A DNA stretch of 64,000 nucleotides, from NCBI GenBank assembly GCA_023374025.1, contig SIJG01000006.1:1255814-1319813 (forward strand), read 5' to 3'. Both the position numbers and the translations under genes were made by a program. The number at the start of each line of letters is the position of its first letter. The first letter of the stretch is position 1. Source of the DNA: Heterodera schachtii (lineage: Eukaryota > Nematoda > Chromadorea > Rhabditida > Heteroderidae). The notes beneath the pieces were generated by a model, which worked only from the letters and a program-made list of their open reading frames with translations, made no database searches and was not told where the DNA came from. Positions 54,242 through 64,000 of the stretch are shown piece by piece.

Positions 54242-57200
54242 ATGCCAGCAGCAGATTTTTCTCGCTTTCGTCTCACCAAATTGGGCACTCTGCTCGAGTC
54301 GCGCAACTGTTCCATTCGATCAGAGGCTGTCGCTGCTTTATCACAAATTGTCGGGTCGCCAACTTCGGATCGCGAGGCATTCAATTGAATTTTTATTCAT
54401 TGAATTATTAGCGATTAAATGATTCCAACTTTTAGACAATTGTCCAACTTTTCGCATTGGTCGTCCAATACTCGCAAAGTTCGAATTGGGAGGGACGCGT
54501 CACTGCTGCCGAATTGCTCAATGCGTTGCTGGAGGAAGCGGGCAAAAATTTCGAGGCCGAATTGGTCAAAATGAGAGCCAAATTCAATCGGGAGAAATTA
54601 GCGCAATGTTTGCGGGCCATCGACGCCCTTTCTGTGCGTGAAGTGTTGGACACTTATCGAACGTTGGTCAGGTGAGTATTATAAATGCATATTTTGGGGT
54701 TTTCGGGAATAAATATCCGCCATTTTTAGGGTTTTTGAGCATTTTTGGTCTTTTTTGGCAAGTTTTCATAAGAAAATGCTCGAGGGGGCCGGTGTAAAAG
54801 AGATGGGGGGTCGTAGCGAAGGGGAAAAGAAGGAAATTTCTGAAAATTATGGCTTTTTTCTTTTTGGTGAAAATCTGTTAACAAATTGCACTCAAATTTT
54901 TTCCCCGGCGGCACCTACCGGCACCGCCGGCCAGGGACGGTCCCAGGGGGGGGGGGGGGTACGCGGGGTACGTACCCCCCCCCCCCCCCAAGGCCCCTCC
55001 GAACCCGAAATTTTTAAGGAAAAAATAGTACTTTTGCTGAAAATATTAGATTTTGCTTGGTGGTATCCCCCCCCCCCCCCCCCCCAGACCGAGCCTCTCA
55101 CCCAAAGTTTCCAAAAAATTTCACTAAATTTTCAAAAATCGACATTTTTTGATGAAAATCTCCTAAAAATGGCTCAAAATCGCAAAATTCGTTAACCAAT
55201 CGCGTTAAAAAATGCAAAAAATTTCCCGCGGCGCCTATCGGCACCGCCGGACCCCCCCCCCCGACATCCTGGGACCGTCCCTGCCGCCGGCCCCCTTTTC
55301 GCGAAATTTTTCTCGAAAAAACCGCGCCTCAAAAAAAAAAAGTTTTGAAAAAAAGGTCGTCAAATTACATGGCTGGACCTTCCTTTTCGCTAAATTGGCC
55401 GCTGACCCCCCCCCCCCCCCCCCCTGCAGACCAGTTCGCAAAAATTTTGGTTGACCCCCCCCCCCCCCCCCTTTTTTTCATGTATGACCCCTATTGAGGA
55501 ATTTTTAGTGCATATTTATACGCATATTTGGAAATTTTAATAAAAAAGAAAAAACCACCCCTAAATCGAATTGTTGAATCCCCCCCCCCCCCCCCCTCCG
55601 AAGCTAAGGGTCCGACTACGCCTTTGGGTTAAATTTTGTATACCAACCAGATTTTTCACGTGCCGTATTTTAGGGCGATAAAAAATGAATGTTTTGCTTG
55701 TTTTTAGCTGTGAGGAGTTGACCTGCCCTTCGTCGACGAATTCTGCGTGCACTCTGAACAGTCAGCAGCAACGTCAGCTTATCGACCAGTACTTGGAGAT
55801 GAACTCGGCCACCGGCGTTTCCTCAAAATCGTAAACTTTTTTTTTTGATTAATAAATTATTATTTTTTACTAATTCAGTTTCATTTCGGACGACGAATTG
55901 TCCAACAACAAATGCACCGATGAACAACCGAACACTTTCAAACACTCAACAGAACAAAGCAAAATGGTGGCATTGAAGAAACAAACAAACGGATTAAGCA
56001 TGCTTCTCATTTTGTGATTATTTTAGGAACTCAAAAGGGAATTGGAGGACAACGCCCAAACGGCGCCTTTGGACGACGACGGAAAAACGACCAAAAGAGA
56101 GACGGAGGAAGAGCAGGGCAAAAGTGACAAATGGCAGATGATGACACACACTTTCAGTTGTGGATTTTCAGGAGATGAGGGCACCCTTTTGCCATTGATT
56201 CACTCCCAAATTGTCGATTCATTGGCCAAGTGCCATTTGCTCGTCAATTTGGTCCATCCCAAATGGAACCATCGCCACGGCGCCGCGTTGGCTGTCACCA
56301 AATTGTGCGTCCATGCGAACACATGGTCTTGCCAACTTTGCTACGCAACACTTCCTTTTCATTCTGTTTCATTGCCAGGCTTTTGCCCTCGCCCTCCGCT
56401 CTCTCCGGCGTCGCAATTTGTTTGCTTCAGCTGCTGATTTTGGACCGATTCAACGATTTTGTGACGGGCAGTAGTGCCGTGGCACCCGTACTTTTAATAA
56501 AATCCCATTTTACTGATTTTATTTTTTCACATTAACCATTTTTTGGTCCGCGAAGCGGCTGCGCAAGCAATTTCGGCACTTCTTTTGGCTTTATGCGATC
56601 GGAAAACTGAAGAAACAGATGAGCAACAAAACCAAGACTTACGGCGGGCGATTGCATCGACAATTTTGAGAAAAATTGGCGAATTGCTTCAAATGGATGA
56701 GGAAAAAGTAATATTTCTGGTTTAATTAGTGCGAATTCAATAAAGAAAACTTATGTTTTCGAATTGGCAATGTCGTCAAACAGCACTTTTGGTCCTCAAA
56801 TATCATTTTGCGGTCAGCGAATTCAATTTGGACGCCGAACGGACACTTTTTGATGACGCAATGTGTGATTTTATGGGTTTTCCGCAAATCATTCGATTTG
56901 ATTGGTAATATTACTTAAATCCCTTCTTTCAGTCACTCCCTGGCAAAGGACCCTTTCGACGAAGTGATCTCTTCCGCAACCCAATCGCTTTGTTCCCTCT
57001 TTTCCAACCCAAATGTTGACGAGCGGACGACGAAGCGATCGCTGATTGACCGCGTGATGCAATCGGCCTGGGCACTGATGGACTGCCCGAGTCGGATGAC
57101 GCAAGTAAATTTGGGAGTCGCATTTAAATTGAGGGATTAATTAACCTAAATCCCGGGAAGCAAGACAAACTTCGCTGCCGAAACGTCGCCGGGGCATAAC

Positions 57201-60200
57201 GTCGCCGCCATACATTAAATAGTAGGGGGGGGTCGACCCCCACCCCCCCCCCCCTTATTTAATGTATGGTCGCCGCAAAATTTTTTTAATTCTAGAAAAA
57301 AAATCAAGAAAAATTATCAAAAATTTTAGTTAAAGAAAAATTAAGAAAAAAAAATTTAAGAAAATTCAATGAAATAAAAATTTTTTTTCAATTTTTCGTT
57401 TTCTTCTGGAAATTTAGCAAATTTAGTTTTTATTAACACTTACAATTGGGTTTTCAAAAAAGCTTAAATAAGTTGGAATTTTCTTGAAATTCTTTTATTT
57501 ATTTTTGCGGCGACGTTATGTCATGGCGACGTTTTGGGGTGTATCCTAAATCCCGATATCCCTCTTCCTTTTCCCCCTTTTAACCTAATTGAATTCCCTT
57601 CACTTAACTGTCCCCATTTGTCAGTTCCGCGAGGGTGTCGACTCGGTGTTGGTCGATTTGCTCCGTCTCGTCGCCTTTTGGCTCCGCGTTTCTCCCTCCG
57701 CCCCGCTTTTGCTGACCGATGTCCGTCTTCGTCTCGTTGTCTCTCTGCTCGACTGTTCCCAACATTCGCCCACCCGTGCGACCCGCGCGTTGGAATGCAT
57801 TTGCGGGGCGTTGGAACAACGAAAAAAAGGGTCTCTCAACGAAGGAAAGGGCGACGACAGTGCGATGGGAAATGTTACAGCAGAGATGACGGATTGGAGT
57901 GGTCAGGTAAAGCGGAGGAGGAGGAGCAGTCGGCACGAGTCGGGTGATTGCTTCGTGCCATTTGCAGACTCTCTTTTTCCTCCTCCAACAACTTTATCGC
58001 TGTCTGTTGTTCACCCCTCCCTCGGCGCCTCCCGCCATTTTGACACAATGCCAACAAACCCTGGACGCACTTTTGGCCATTGTTGACGAAAGTTCGCACC
58101 GCCCGAACAGCCAAAAGAAGCCAGAGGGAGAGGAAGATGAAAGTGCCATTTTCTTCCGACTTTTGGGCCATTCCATCGGAGTTTGGCTTTGTTGCTTGGT
58201 CTATGACCACCGCTTCACAGAAATTGGTCTTCTGATCTAAATTGTTGTAAATCCCCCCCCCCCCCTCCCTCAGATGTCTTTCTTCACCACGTAAATGGGC
58301 CAAATTCGTCGCGCGATTCGCCGCGAGAAATTCTTTGTGGGGACGAAATGCGTTTTCTCAATGCCACGCAATGCGACGAAGTAAAAGACAAATGTCTCTT
58401 TCATCTAATATATTTATTTTTTTGTTAATTTATAGGTTTTGGTCGAACGAAAGGCATTGGCCGCGCGATTTTTGGCGCCTCTTTTCCACGCTTTGTTTAA
58501 TTTGCGGCAGTCGGATTCATCCGACGAACACTCTGAGAATCGGCAGACCCTTTCGACCAATGTTCACCTCCTTTTTGTGCCTTATCTTCGCTCGAATTCT
58601 CTCTACCAGGTCCCCCCCCCCTCCCCCATTTCTCCTTTTGTTTTTTTTAATTTATTTTTATTGCTTTGATTCTCAGAAATTTGGCGCCGCTTTGGTGGTT
58701 AACGCGTGGGCTGTTTACCAACATAAGAAAAATGAAGTACAAAATTCGGATGAATGCGCTGCCAATTCGCCGTTGGCGCCCAATGGAAATGAGCAAAACG
58801 GAAAGGCACAAACTCCGCCGCCGCATGTTTTGCTGCAGGAAATTGCGAACAGTTTGAACGTGGTCTCAACGTCGACGAAGCTTTACGACGAGGTGGGAGT
58901 CTACATTAGTTAGGAATTTCACTGCTCCTGAAGAAGGGTTTTTTCTTTTCATAAAAATATCAAATTATCCTTAACTGTCGGCTGCCTCTATAGCTCAGTG
59001 GCAGAGCGTCTGTCTCGTAAACAGAAGGTCGACGGTTCAATCCCGTCTGGAGGCAATTTCTTTTTTCCTCATTTTTGTAATTTTTTTAAGAAAACTTTCT
59101 TTTATAGTAATCAGCTTAGAACTAAATGGTTTTCACAAGGCCTCTATAGCTCAGTGGTAGAGCGTCTGTCTCGTAAACAGAAGGTCGACGGTTCAATCCC
59201 GTCTGGAGGCATTCTTTTTTTCATTTTCCCTTTTTAATTTTTTAGGTTTCTCAAATGGTTACATCACTGAGCACAGAATGCAATGAGTTCCAGCAGTATT
59301 GTGTGCGGAAGGGCGTGCCAAAGGAGGCGTTGGTTTCCCTCACTCATGCCAATTCCATGGAGGATGTCATTCTGTGGGCTGACTAAAATAACACTTTTGA
59401 TCCGAATAGATTCAATTTAGTGCTACCTTTCTCAACTGTGAGCAGCGCTTAAGCCGAGCAGACGACCGCCAGGCATTGTCCGCACGGCACAAAATAATTG
59501 TCGAACAAATCGCACGCACAAAGTTGGCCATCCGAACGTACACAAAGTGAGGGAGGGGAAGGCACCTAATTCCTTCTTTTTTTCATTCGAAAATTCTTTT
59601 TAGTCGTGTCACTGCACTGTTTGCCTCCGCCCTTTTCCATTTCGCCAGCAATGGCACAGTTCCGTTGCCGACTCAACTCACCCCACTGGTCAAACCGTTG
59701 ATAGACGCATTGGAATCGGTGGGAAATGTGCAATGAGACCGGGCATATCCTTTTTTACTATTTTCCCATTTCTTTTACCTTATTCATTTAAATTTTCAGG
59801 AAATTTCCAGGTCTCTCGCCGCTTCTCTGCTGGCGCCCGCCTTTGTTGCCCTCCTCCGTTCCACCGCTCGACGTGAGCCGTGTCCGCATGCCAAAGTGTT
59901 GCGCCAACTTTGCCTCGGCTTGGCCCAATGTGGCGAACTGTGGGCAGTGCCCAAAATGAGTCAATGTTAAGTTATTTGTTTTTTGTTTTGTTTCCATCCT
60001 TTGAGTCGCTATGGCAAATTTCTCTTCCCTTTTCAGGGCTGCTTCTGACCAACAGAATCGCGTCCTCAGTTTGGAGCATTTGGAGTCCGAAGAACAGAAA
60101 CAACAACAACAGTCGGCCCAAGGCACTTCTTCCCTTAGCTCGGACGCGATCAAAGCGCGCAATTGTGAGCTCATTCTGCGTCACATCACTGCCGTGTTTG

Positions 60201-63200
60201 GGGATGGCATCGAGCAGAACTGTGCCGAATTAGTCCATGGGCCGTTTTGCTCCCTGAAAGCATTGCGCGAAATGCCAACGGATGGGCAAATGGGAGACAA
60301 AGAGACGGAGGTGCCATTTTCGGAACGACGCCGCCCCAAGGATTGGGCTGTTTCTAGAAATACAAAACTAATAAAACCATTTTTTGGGTTTAATTGTCCT
60401 TTCCCCAGGTTATTTTGCTCCAAATGGATGCTCTTCGTGTCATTTTCCCCGCTTTGCGTTCGTCCGTTCTCCGACGTCGAATCATTCGCGAAAGGATTGC
60501 CCCGCACATTCAGAATTGCTTCGTCCTTTTGTCCTCCGCGAATCCCGCTGTTCGCTTCCGAGTGCCCTTTTTTCTTTTTGCAATAATCGTTTTTAAAAAA
60601 ATCAAATTAATTGTTAAAATATTACCCACAAAAATTGCCAGCCATTGAAATTTGATCCTTTCCCAAAGGTTTCTCGCTTTTTGTCTGAATTTGCATCCGC
60701 CGAACTCTGTCCAATCCTCAAACTTTGTTACCAGCGTTTTTCCGACTTTATCTCAGGTTTCTTCTTTTTGGTTTTGCTATTTTTCATCTCTTTTAGGCCC
60801 CCTCTCCAATTCCAATTTTGCCCGTTGCGGTGTCGTTGAGCTTTTGGTCCGTTTGGCAGCCATTGGCGCGCCAAAACTTTTAGGCATTTTTAATTCGTAA
60901 ATTTAAATTCGCTTTTTGCTTTCGGTGTCATTTCTCTGCTGACTCCGATCGCACTTTGTGCAATAAGCGACCAAATTGTAGAGGTTTTGGTTTCTTTTTC
61001 TTTCCGTTTTCATTTCCATCTCATTTTTTCGGTTCGCAATTCTGCCGCTTTTGCCCTCCGTCAGCTGATTACGCTTTTGCCATTGGAAAATGTTGTTTGC
61101 CCCCCCCCTCCCCCTAAATATTCATTTCGATTTTAAATGGTTTCTCCCTTTTTCAGCGTTACTCCCATTTCTTGGCTGAACTCGCCGACCCTTCTGATGG
61201 CAATTCGCAGTTGGCCAATGCCTACGCCGGTGCCTTTTCTTTGGTCGATGTTTTGTGTGCCCCGGCAAATTTGCCCCGAATTGGCGTTGACCAAATTCCA
61301 TGGCTAAACACCGAACTTAGGCACTACCAATTGGAAGGTGCCACATTCATTCCGGCATTGCTTTTTCCTAAAATGCTTACTTTAAAGGCATCACTTGGCT
61401 GTCCTTTTTGCATCGTTTTGGTCTCAACGGGATTTTGGCTGATGACATGGGACTTGGCAAAACTCTCCAAGTGCTCAGCCTTTTGGCATGGGATTTCGGA
61501 AAAAAGGTGGGCTAAAGCGACTGACTTTTTTTCGTAAAAATAAAATAAATATTAATTCATTGAAAACCAAACGCCTTTTTGAGCAGCAAAATGGCGACTT
61601 GTCTGCCCCGTCGTTGTCCGTCTCTTCCTCTTCGCTAATTGTTTGTCCACGGACACTAATTGACCATTGGTGTAACGGTAAATCGGTTCCATTCTCACGG
61701 AATAATTCCCCATTTGCTTGCAAATTATTTGCAGAATGGCACTCCCACTTTCCATATGCCAATGTGAAAATTTACAAACTCTCCCAATTCAAAGCCATCG
61801 CAGCCGCTGAACTTCAAAAGTCGGCCTTTGTTTTGGTGGTTTCGTACGAGGAATTGAAGTCGAACAGGTACAACACAAAGAGTAAAGAGCATTTTAAGAA
61901 TAATTGACACTTTTTCCCCATATTTTTCACTTTTCTCAGGCTTTCCACGGTCACTTCCGATGGGCACCGTTGGAATTATTTGGTGTTGGACGAAGGCCAT
62001 TGCATCCGTAACCCCAACTCGCAACTGTTCGACTTTTGCTGCTCTGTCCGTGCCGCGCATCGCCTCATTCTGTCGGGCACTCCCGTGCAAAATTCGCCGG
62101 CTGATTTATGGGCACTTTTCCAGTCATTAAACAATTTCGCTGGCCATCTTTTTAATTTGGTTTCTAGCTTTTTGATGCCCGGTTATCTGTCCACCCGTGC
62201 CGTTTTCCAAGCGAAATTTATGCGGCACATTTTGGCATGTCGAAATGCACGCGCCACGGAGCAGCAGTGCAAAGTGACGAACTGGTCAAATTGGGAGAAG
62301 GAATTGCGTTTATTTGCAGGATGGGGAAAAAGCACTTCAACTGCTCCATCGCCAATGCCTTCCCTTTGTGATGCGCCGACTTAAAGTGATCAGAAAAGGG
62401 CCAAATCATCCGGCGAATTGCCATTGTACGCTCGCTTTTTCAGACTGATGTTCTGACGGAACTGCCTGAAAAGATTGTGCAAGACCAACAGTGCGAGTTG
62501 AGCGACCTTGCAAAAGGCACTTTATCAGTTGGTAGTGGACAATTGTGCCGTCGGACAACAGCCAAATAGTGGGTGAATTTGCCAACGAAAAGCATTTGAT
62601 CAATTAATCGTTAATTTGGGGATTTCCTTCCCTCATTTGGAAGGGTAAACCGAAAATATACAGTCATTAGAAAACAGATTCCTCACATTCAGCAGCTTCC
62701 GATCGCAATCGTTGGTTTTCGCCTCTTCAAGCATTGCACATGCTGCGCAAAATTGTGGACCATCCCTCACTGATCAATGTCAATTTGATTGATCAAATTT
62801 GTGCCGGAAACTCCGAGGCGGCAGCAATGGAAAAACGCCAACGAATTATGGAAGAAATGAAAAAATTAGTGAGCAGAGACTAACCGATAAATAATAATTT
62901 GCAATTTAATTCTGTTCCAAGAGTGTTGATCAGTCGGGAAAAATGGTGGCCTTCCGTGATTTGCTTATCCAATGCCAAATTGGCGATCGGACAGTGGCAA
63001 TGGGAGGCGATACCGAGGACAGTGCAAATGATCAAAAAAGTGATTGATCGGGGAAGGGGGGGGGGGCGGCGGTCTCTTTCAATGGCCCAATTTTTCAGAA
63101 GCGCCTTCGGCTTCCTTTGCCGCTCCTCCGCCCGTTGCCCCTCCGCTTCTCTTTCCGTCCGTTTCCGGCGGTGCCCATCGTGCGTTGGTCTTCTGCCAAT

Positions 63201-64000
63201 GGCGTGCAACTCTCGAGGCGTGTTGCATTTTTTGCATGGCAATCAGTTAAACATGTCCCTTTTCTCCACTTTTAGTTGATCATTCACTTTTTGGACCGCG
63301 GCGCTTTCGGAGCGGACATTTCTTGGCTTCGCCTCGACTCGACCGTTCCGGCAAAGGACAGACAAAGTGTCGTCGACCGATTCAACACCGACCCGTCCAT
63401 TGACCTGCTGTTGCTCACCACTCATGTGAGGACGAAAAATATTTATTCAATACGTTAAGTCTGGTTGGTTATGTTTCCACAACATTTTGTCCCCTTCAGA
63501 TCGGCGGAGTCGGACTGAACTTGACCGGTGCGGACGTGGTCATCTTCGTCGACCACGACTGGAACCCCTTTCGCGACTTGCAGGCCATCGACCGGGCGCA
63601 CCGATTGGGCCAAAAACGGACAGTGAATGTGTACCGACTGATCACCCGAGGCACTGTCGAGGAGAAAGTGATGCGACTGCAACGGTTCAAAAGCGACACG
63701 GCAAATGTGAGAGCTGACTATGATGGATTTCTTAGATTAATTTACTCTTAACAGGCCCTTGTTGGCGCTGACAACCGATCATTGGCCGGCATGGCAACCG
63801 ACGAACTGTTGGAACTGTTCAGTTTGGGCGATGGCGCCGATGACAGTGCCGGAAAGCGAAGGCGGGAACAACCCAAAGCGAAACGGCCGAGAATGGACGC
63901 AGACGAAGCCATTGCAGCCGCGGGACAGTGGGCGCTGGAGGAGTTGTGGACGGTGACGGGCGATGAGGACGACGAGAAGACAGAGCAGTACATGCAGACG
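54242..64000 (+). CDS. BTAF1/Mot1 TATA-binding-protein-associated ATPase (runs off window)
   Basis: SNF2-family ATPase that removes TBP from DNA. The ATG at 54242 begins [20 protein letters not shown], matching the family N terminus, and continues across a GC-AG intron into [24 protein letters not shown]-repeat segments follow ([70 protein letters not shown]). The C-terminal ATPase has [74 protein letters not shown] followed by [65 protein letters not shown] and [20 protein letters not shown]. Near 62506-62510 one extra base breaks the frame between CELSDL and QKALYQLVV. Introns hold repeats (54740-55650, 57155-57544) and two tRNA genes. The C terminus is near the window end but no stop is seen. 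Confidence 0.9.
54377..54435 (+). other. GC-AG intron in BTAF1
   Basis: The exon ends CGCGAG, the intron begins GCATTC and ends TTTAG. Splicing joins TSDRE to [10 protein letters not shown] in frame; reading through ends at TGA three codons later. The GAG/GCATTC donor is identical to that of the VPS18 GC-AG intron. Confidence 0.75.
54740..55650. repeat. Repeat-filled intron of BTAF1 with poly-C/poly-G tracts
   Basis: An older element containing the shared GC hairpin (54905-54930) and an AAAATCTGTTAACAAAT stretch, interrupted by the hAT-like copy at 54932-55283. It is followed by several C runs (55405, 55457, 55578). The outer element's ends could not be fixed. Confidence 0.6.
54932..55283. 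mobile_element. hAT-like element inserted in a GC hairpin
   Basis: A 352-bp element with exact duplication CCGCCGGC (54924-54931 and 55284-55291). Ends are CAGGGACGGTCCCAGG and CCTGGGACCGTCCCTG, perfect inverted repeats. The target was the 3' arm of another copy's GC hairpin. It carries its own copy of the hairpin near 55226-55250 and long poly-C/G tracts. Confidence 0.9.
57155..57544. mobile_element. Foldback element with AACGTCGCC units in BTAF1 intron
   Basis: A 390-bp element with CCTAAATCCC on both sides (57145-57154 and 57545-57554). Arms contain AAACGTCGCC and CATAACGTCGCCGC, inverted on the right as GCGGCGACGTTATG and GGCGACGTTTTGGGGTGTA. A second internal inversion (CATACATTAAATA / TATTTAATGTATG) brackets a G/C run. 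The right terminus matches that of the 3231-3610 element. Confidence 0.8.
58984..59055 (+). tRNA. tRNA-Thr (anticodon CGT)
   Basis: A complete 72-nt cloverleaf without CCA: acceptor GCCTCTA pairs with TGGAGGC (G-T wobble), the D-arm is AGCTCAGTGGCAGAGC, and the anticodon stem TCTGT/ACAGA encloses the loop CTCGTAA, giving anticodon CGT. The T-arm contains GGTTCAATCCC. A T-rich tail follows. It sits inside a BTAF1 intron in the same orientation. Confidence 0.93.
59140..59211 (+). tRNA. tRNA-Thr (anticodon CGT), second copy
   Basis: Differs from the first copy only in the D-loop (GGTAGAG instead of GGCAGAG). Same anticodon, length and orientation, 84 bp downstream, followed by a run of Ts for RNA polymerase III termination. 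Confidence 0.93.

Overview
The window looks like nuclear DNA of a small-genome invertebrate, most probably a nematode. Genes are compact and intron-dense (most introns 40-60 nt), AT-rich spacers separate them, splice acceptors are short and T-rich, and no bacterial or organellar features are seen. An unusually high number of GC-AG introns (at least six in live genes, one more in a pseudogene) is reminiscent of plant-parasitic cyst nematodes. That placement is inference from splice sites and family resemblance; no database was searched.

Layout. 1-2.7 kb: VPS18 (minus, runs off the left edge). 2.97-3.62 kb: nested foldback repeats. 3.97-5.81 kb: NADP isocitrate dehydrogenase (minus). 5.9-9 kb: no recognisable gene. 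9-12 kb: a Russian-doll nest of foldback and hAT-like elements. 12.2-14.6 kb: PRC1/Ase1-type cytokinesis protein (minus), divergent from DDX54/Dbp10 RNA helicase (plus, 14.8-18.2 kb). 18.2-23.7 kb: low-complexity DNA rich in G and C homopolymers. 23.7-28.2 kb: two small unrecognised genes (a Gly/Ser-rich protein and a predicted one-span membrane protein) with nested repeats between. 28.4-29.9 kb: PSMD9-like proteasome assembly factor with an in-frame TGA. 32.1-37.3 kb: SPCA-type secretory-pathway Ca/Mn ATPase. 38.9-39.7 kb: cytochrome c oxidase subunit IV. 40-45.2 kb: SMARCAD1/Fun30 remodeller. 45.6-46.3 kb: RNase P/MRP subunit POP4. 46.4-47.5 kb: dUTPase (minus). 47.8-49 kb: NXT1 mRNA-export factor. 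49.3-49.9 kb: ribosomal protein eL31 (minus). 50.8-52.5 kb: a decayed, intron-containing fragment of cytoplasmic dynein heavy chain. 53.4-53.9 kb: small charged protein (minus). 54.2-64 kb: BTAF1/Mot1 (plus, runs off the right edge), with two near-identical tRNA-Thr(CGT) genes inside one intron.

The genes are housekeeping genes without a shared pathway; neighbours are often divergent with 240-380 bp between start codons. The striking part is the repeat landscape. At least eight short hAT-like elements have exact 8-bp target duplications. They fall into several families by their ends, and most of the larger ones carry a common internal module with a GC-rich hairpin. Larger foldback elements with 9-10 bp duplications carry tandem 9-15 nt units in their arms. 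Several conserved genes also show single-base frame disruptions (IDH, SPCA, BTAF1, possibly DDX54) or a stop (PSMD9), which may be assembly errors or real decay.
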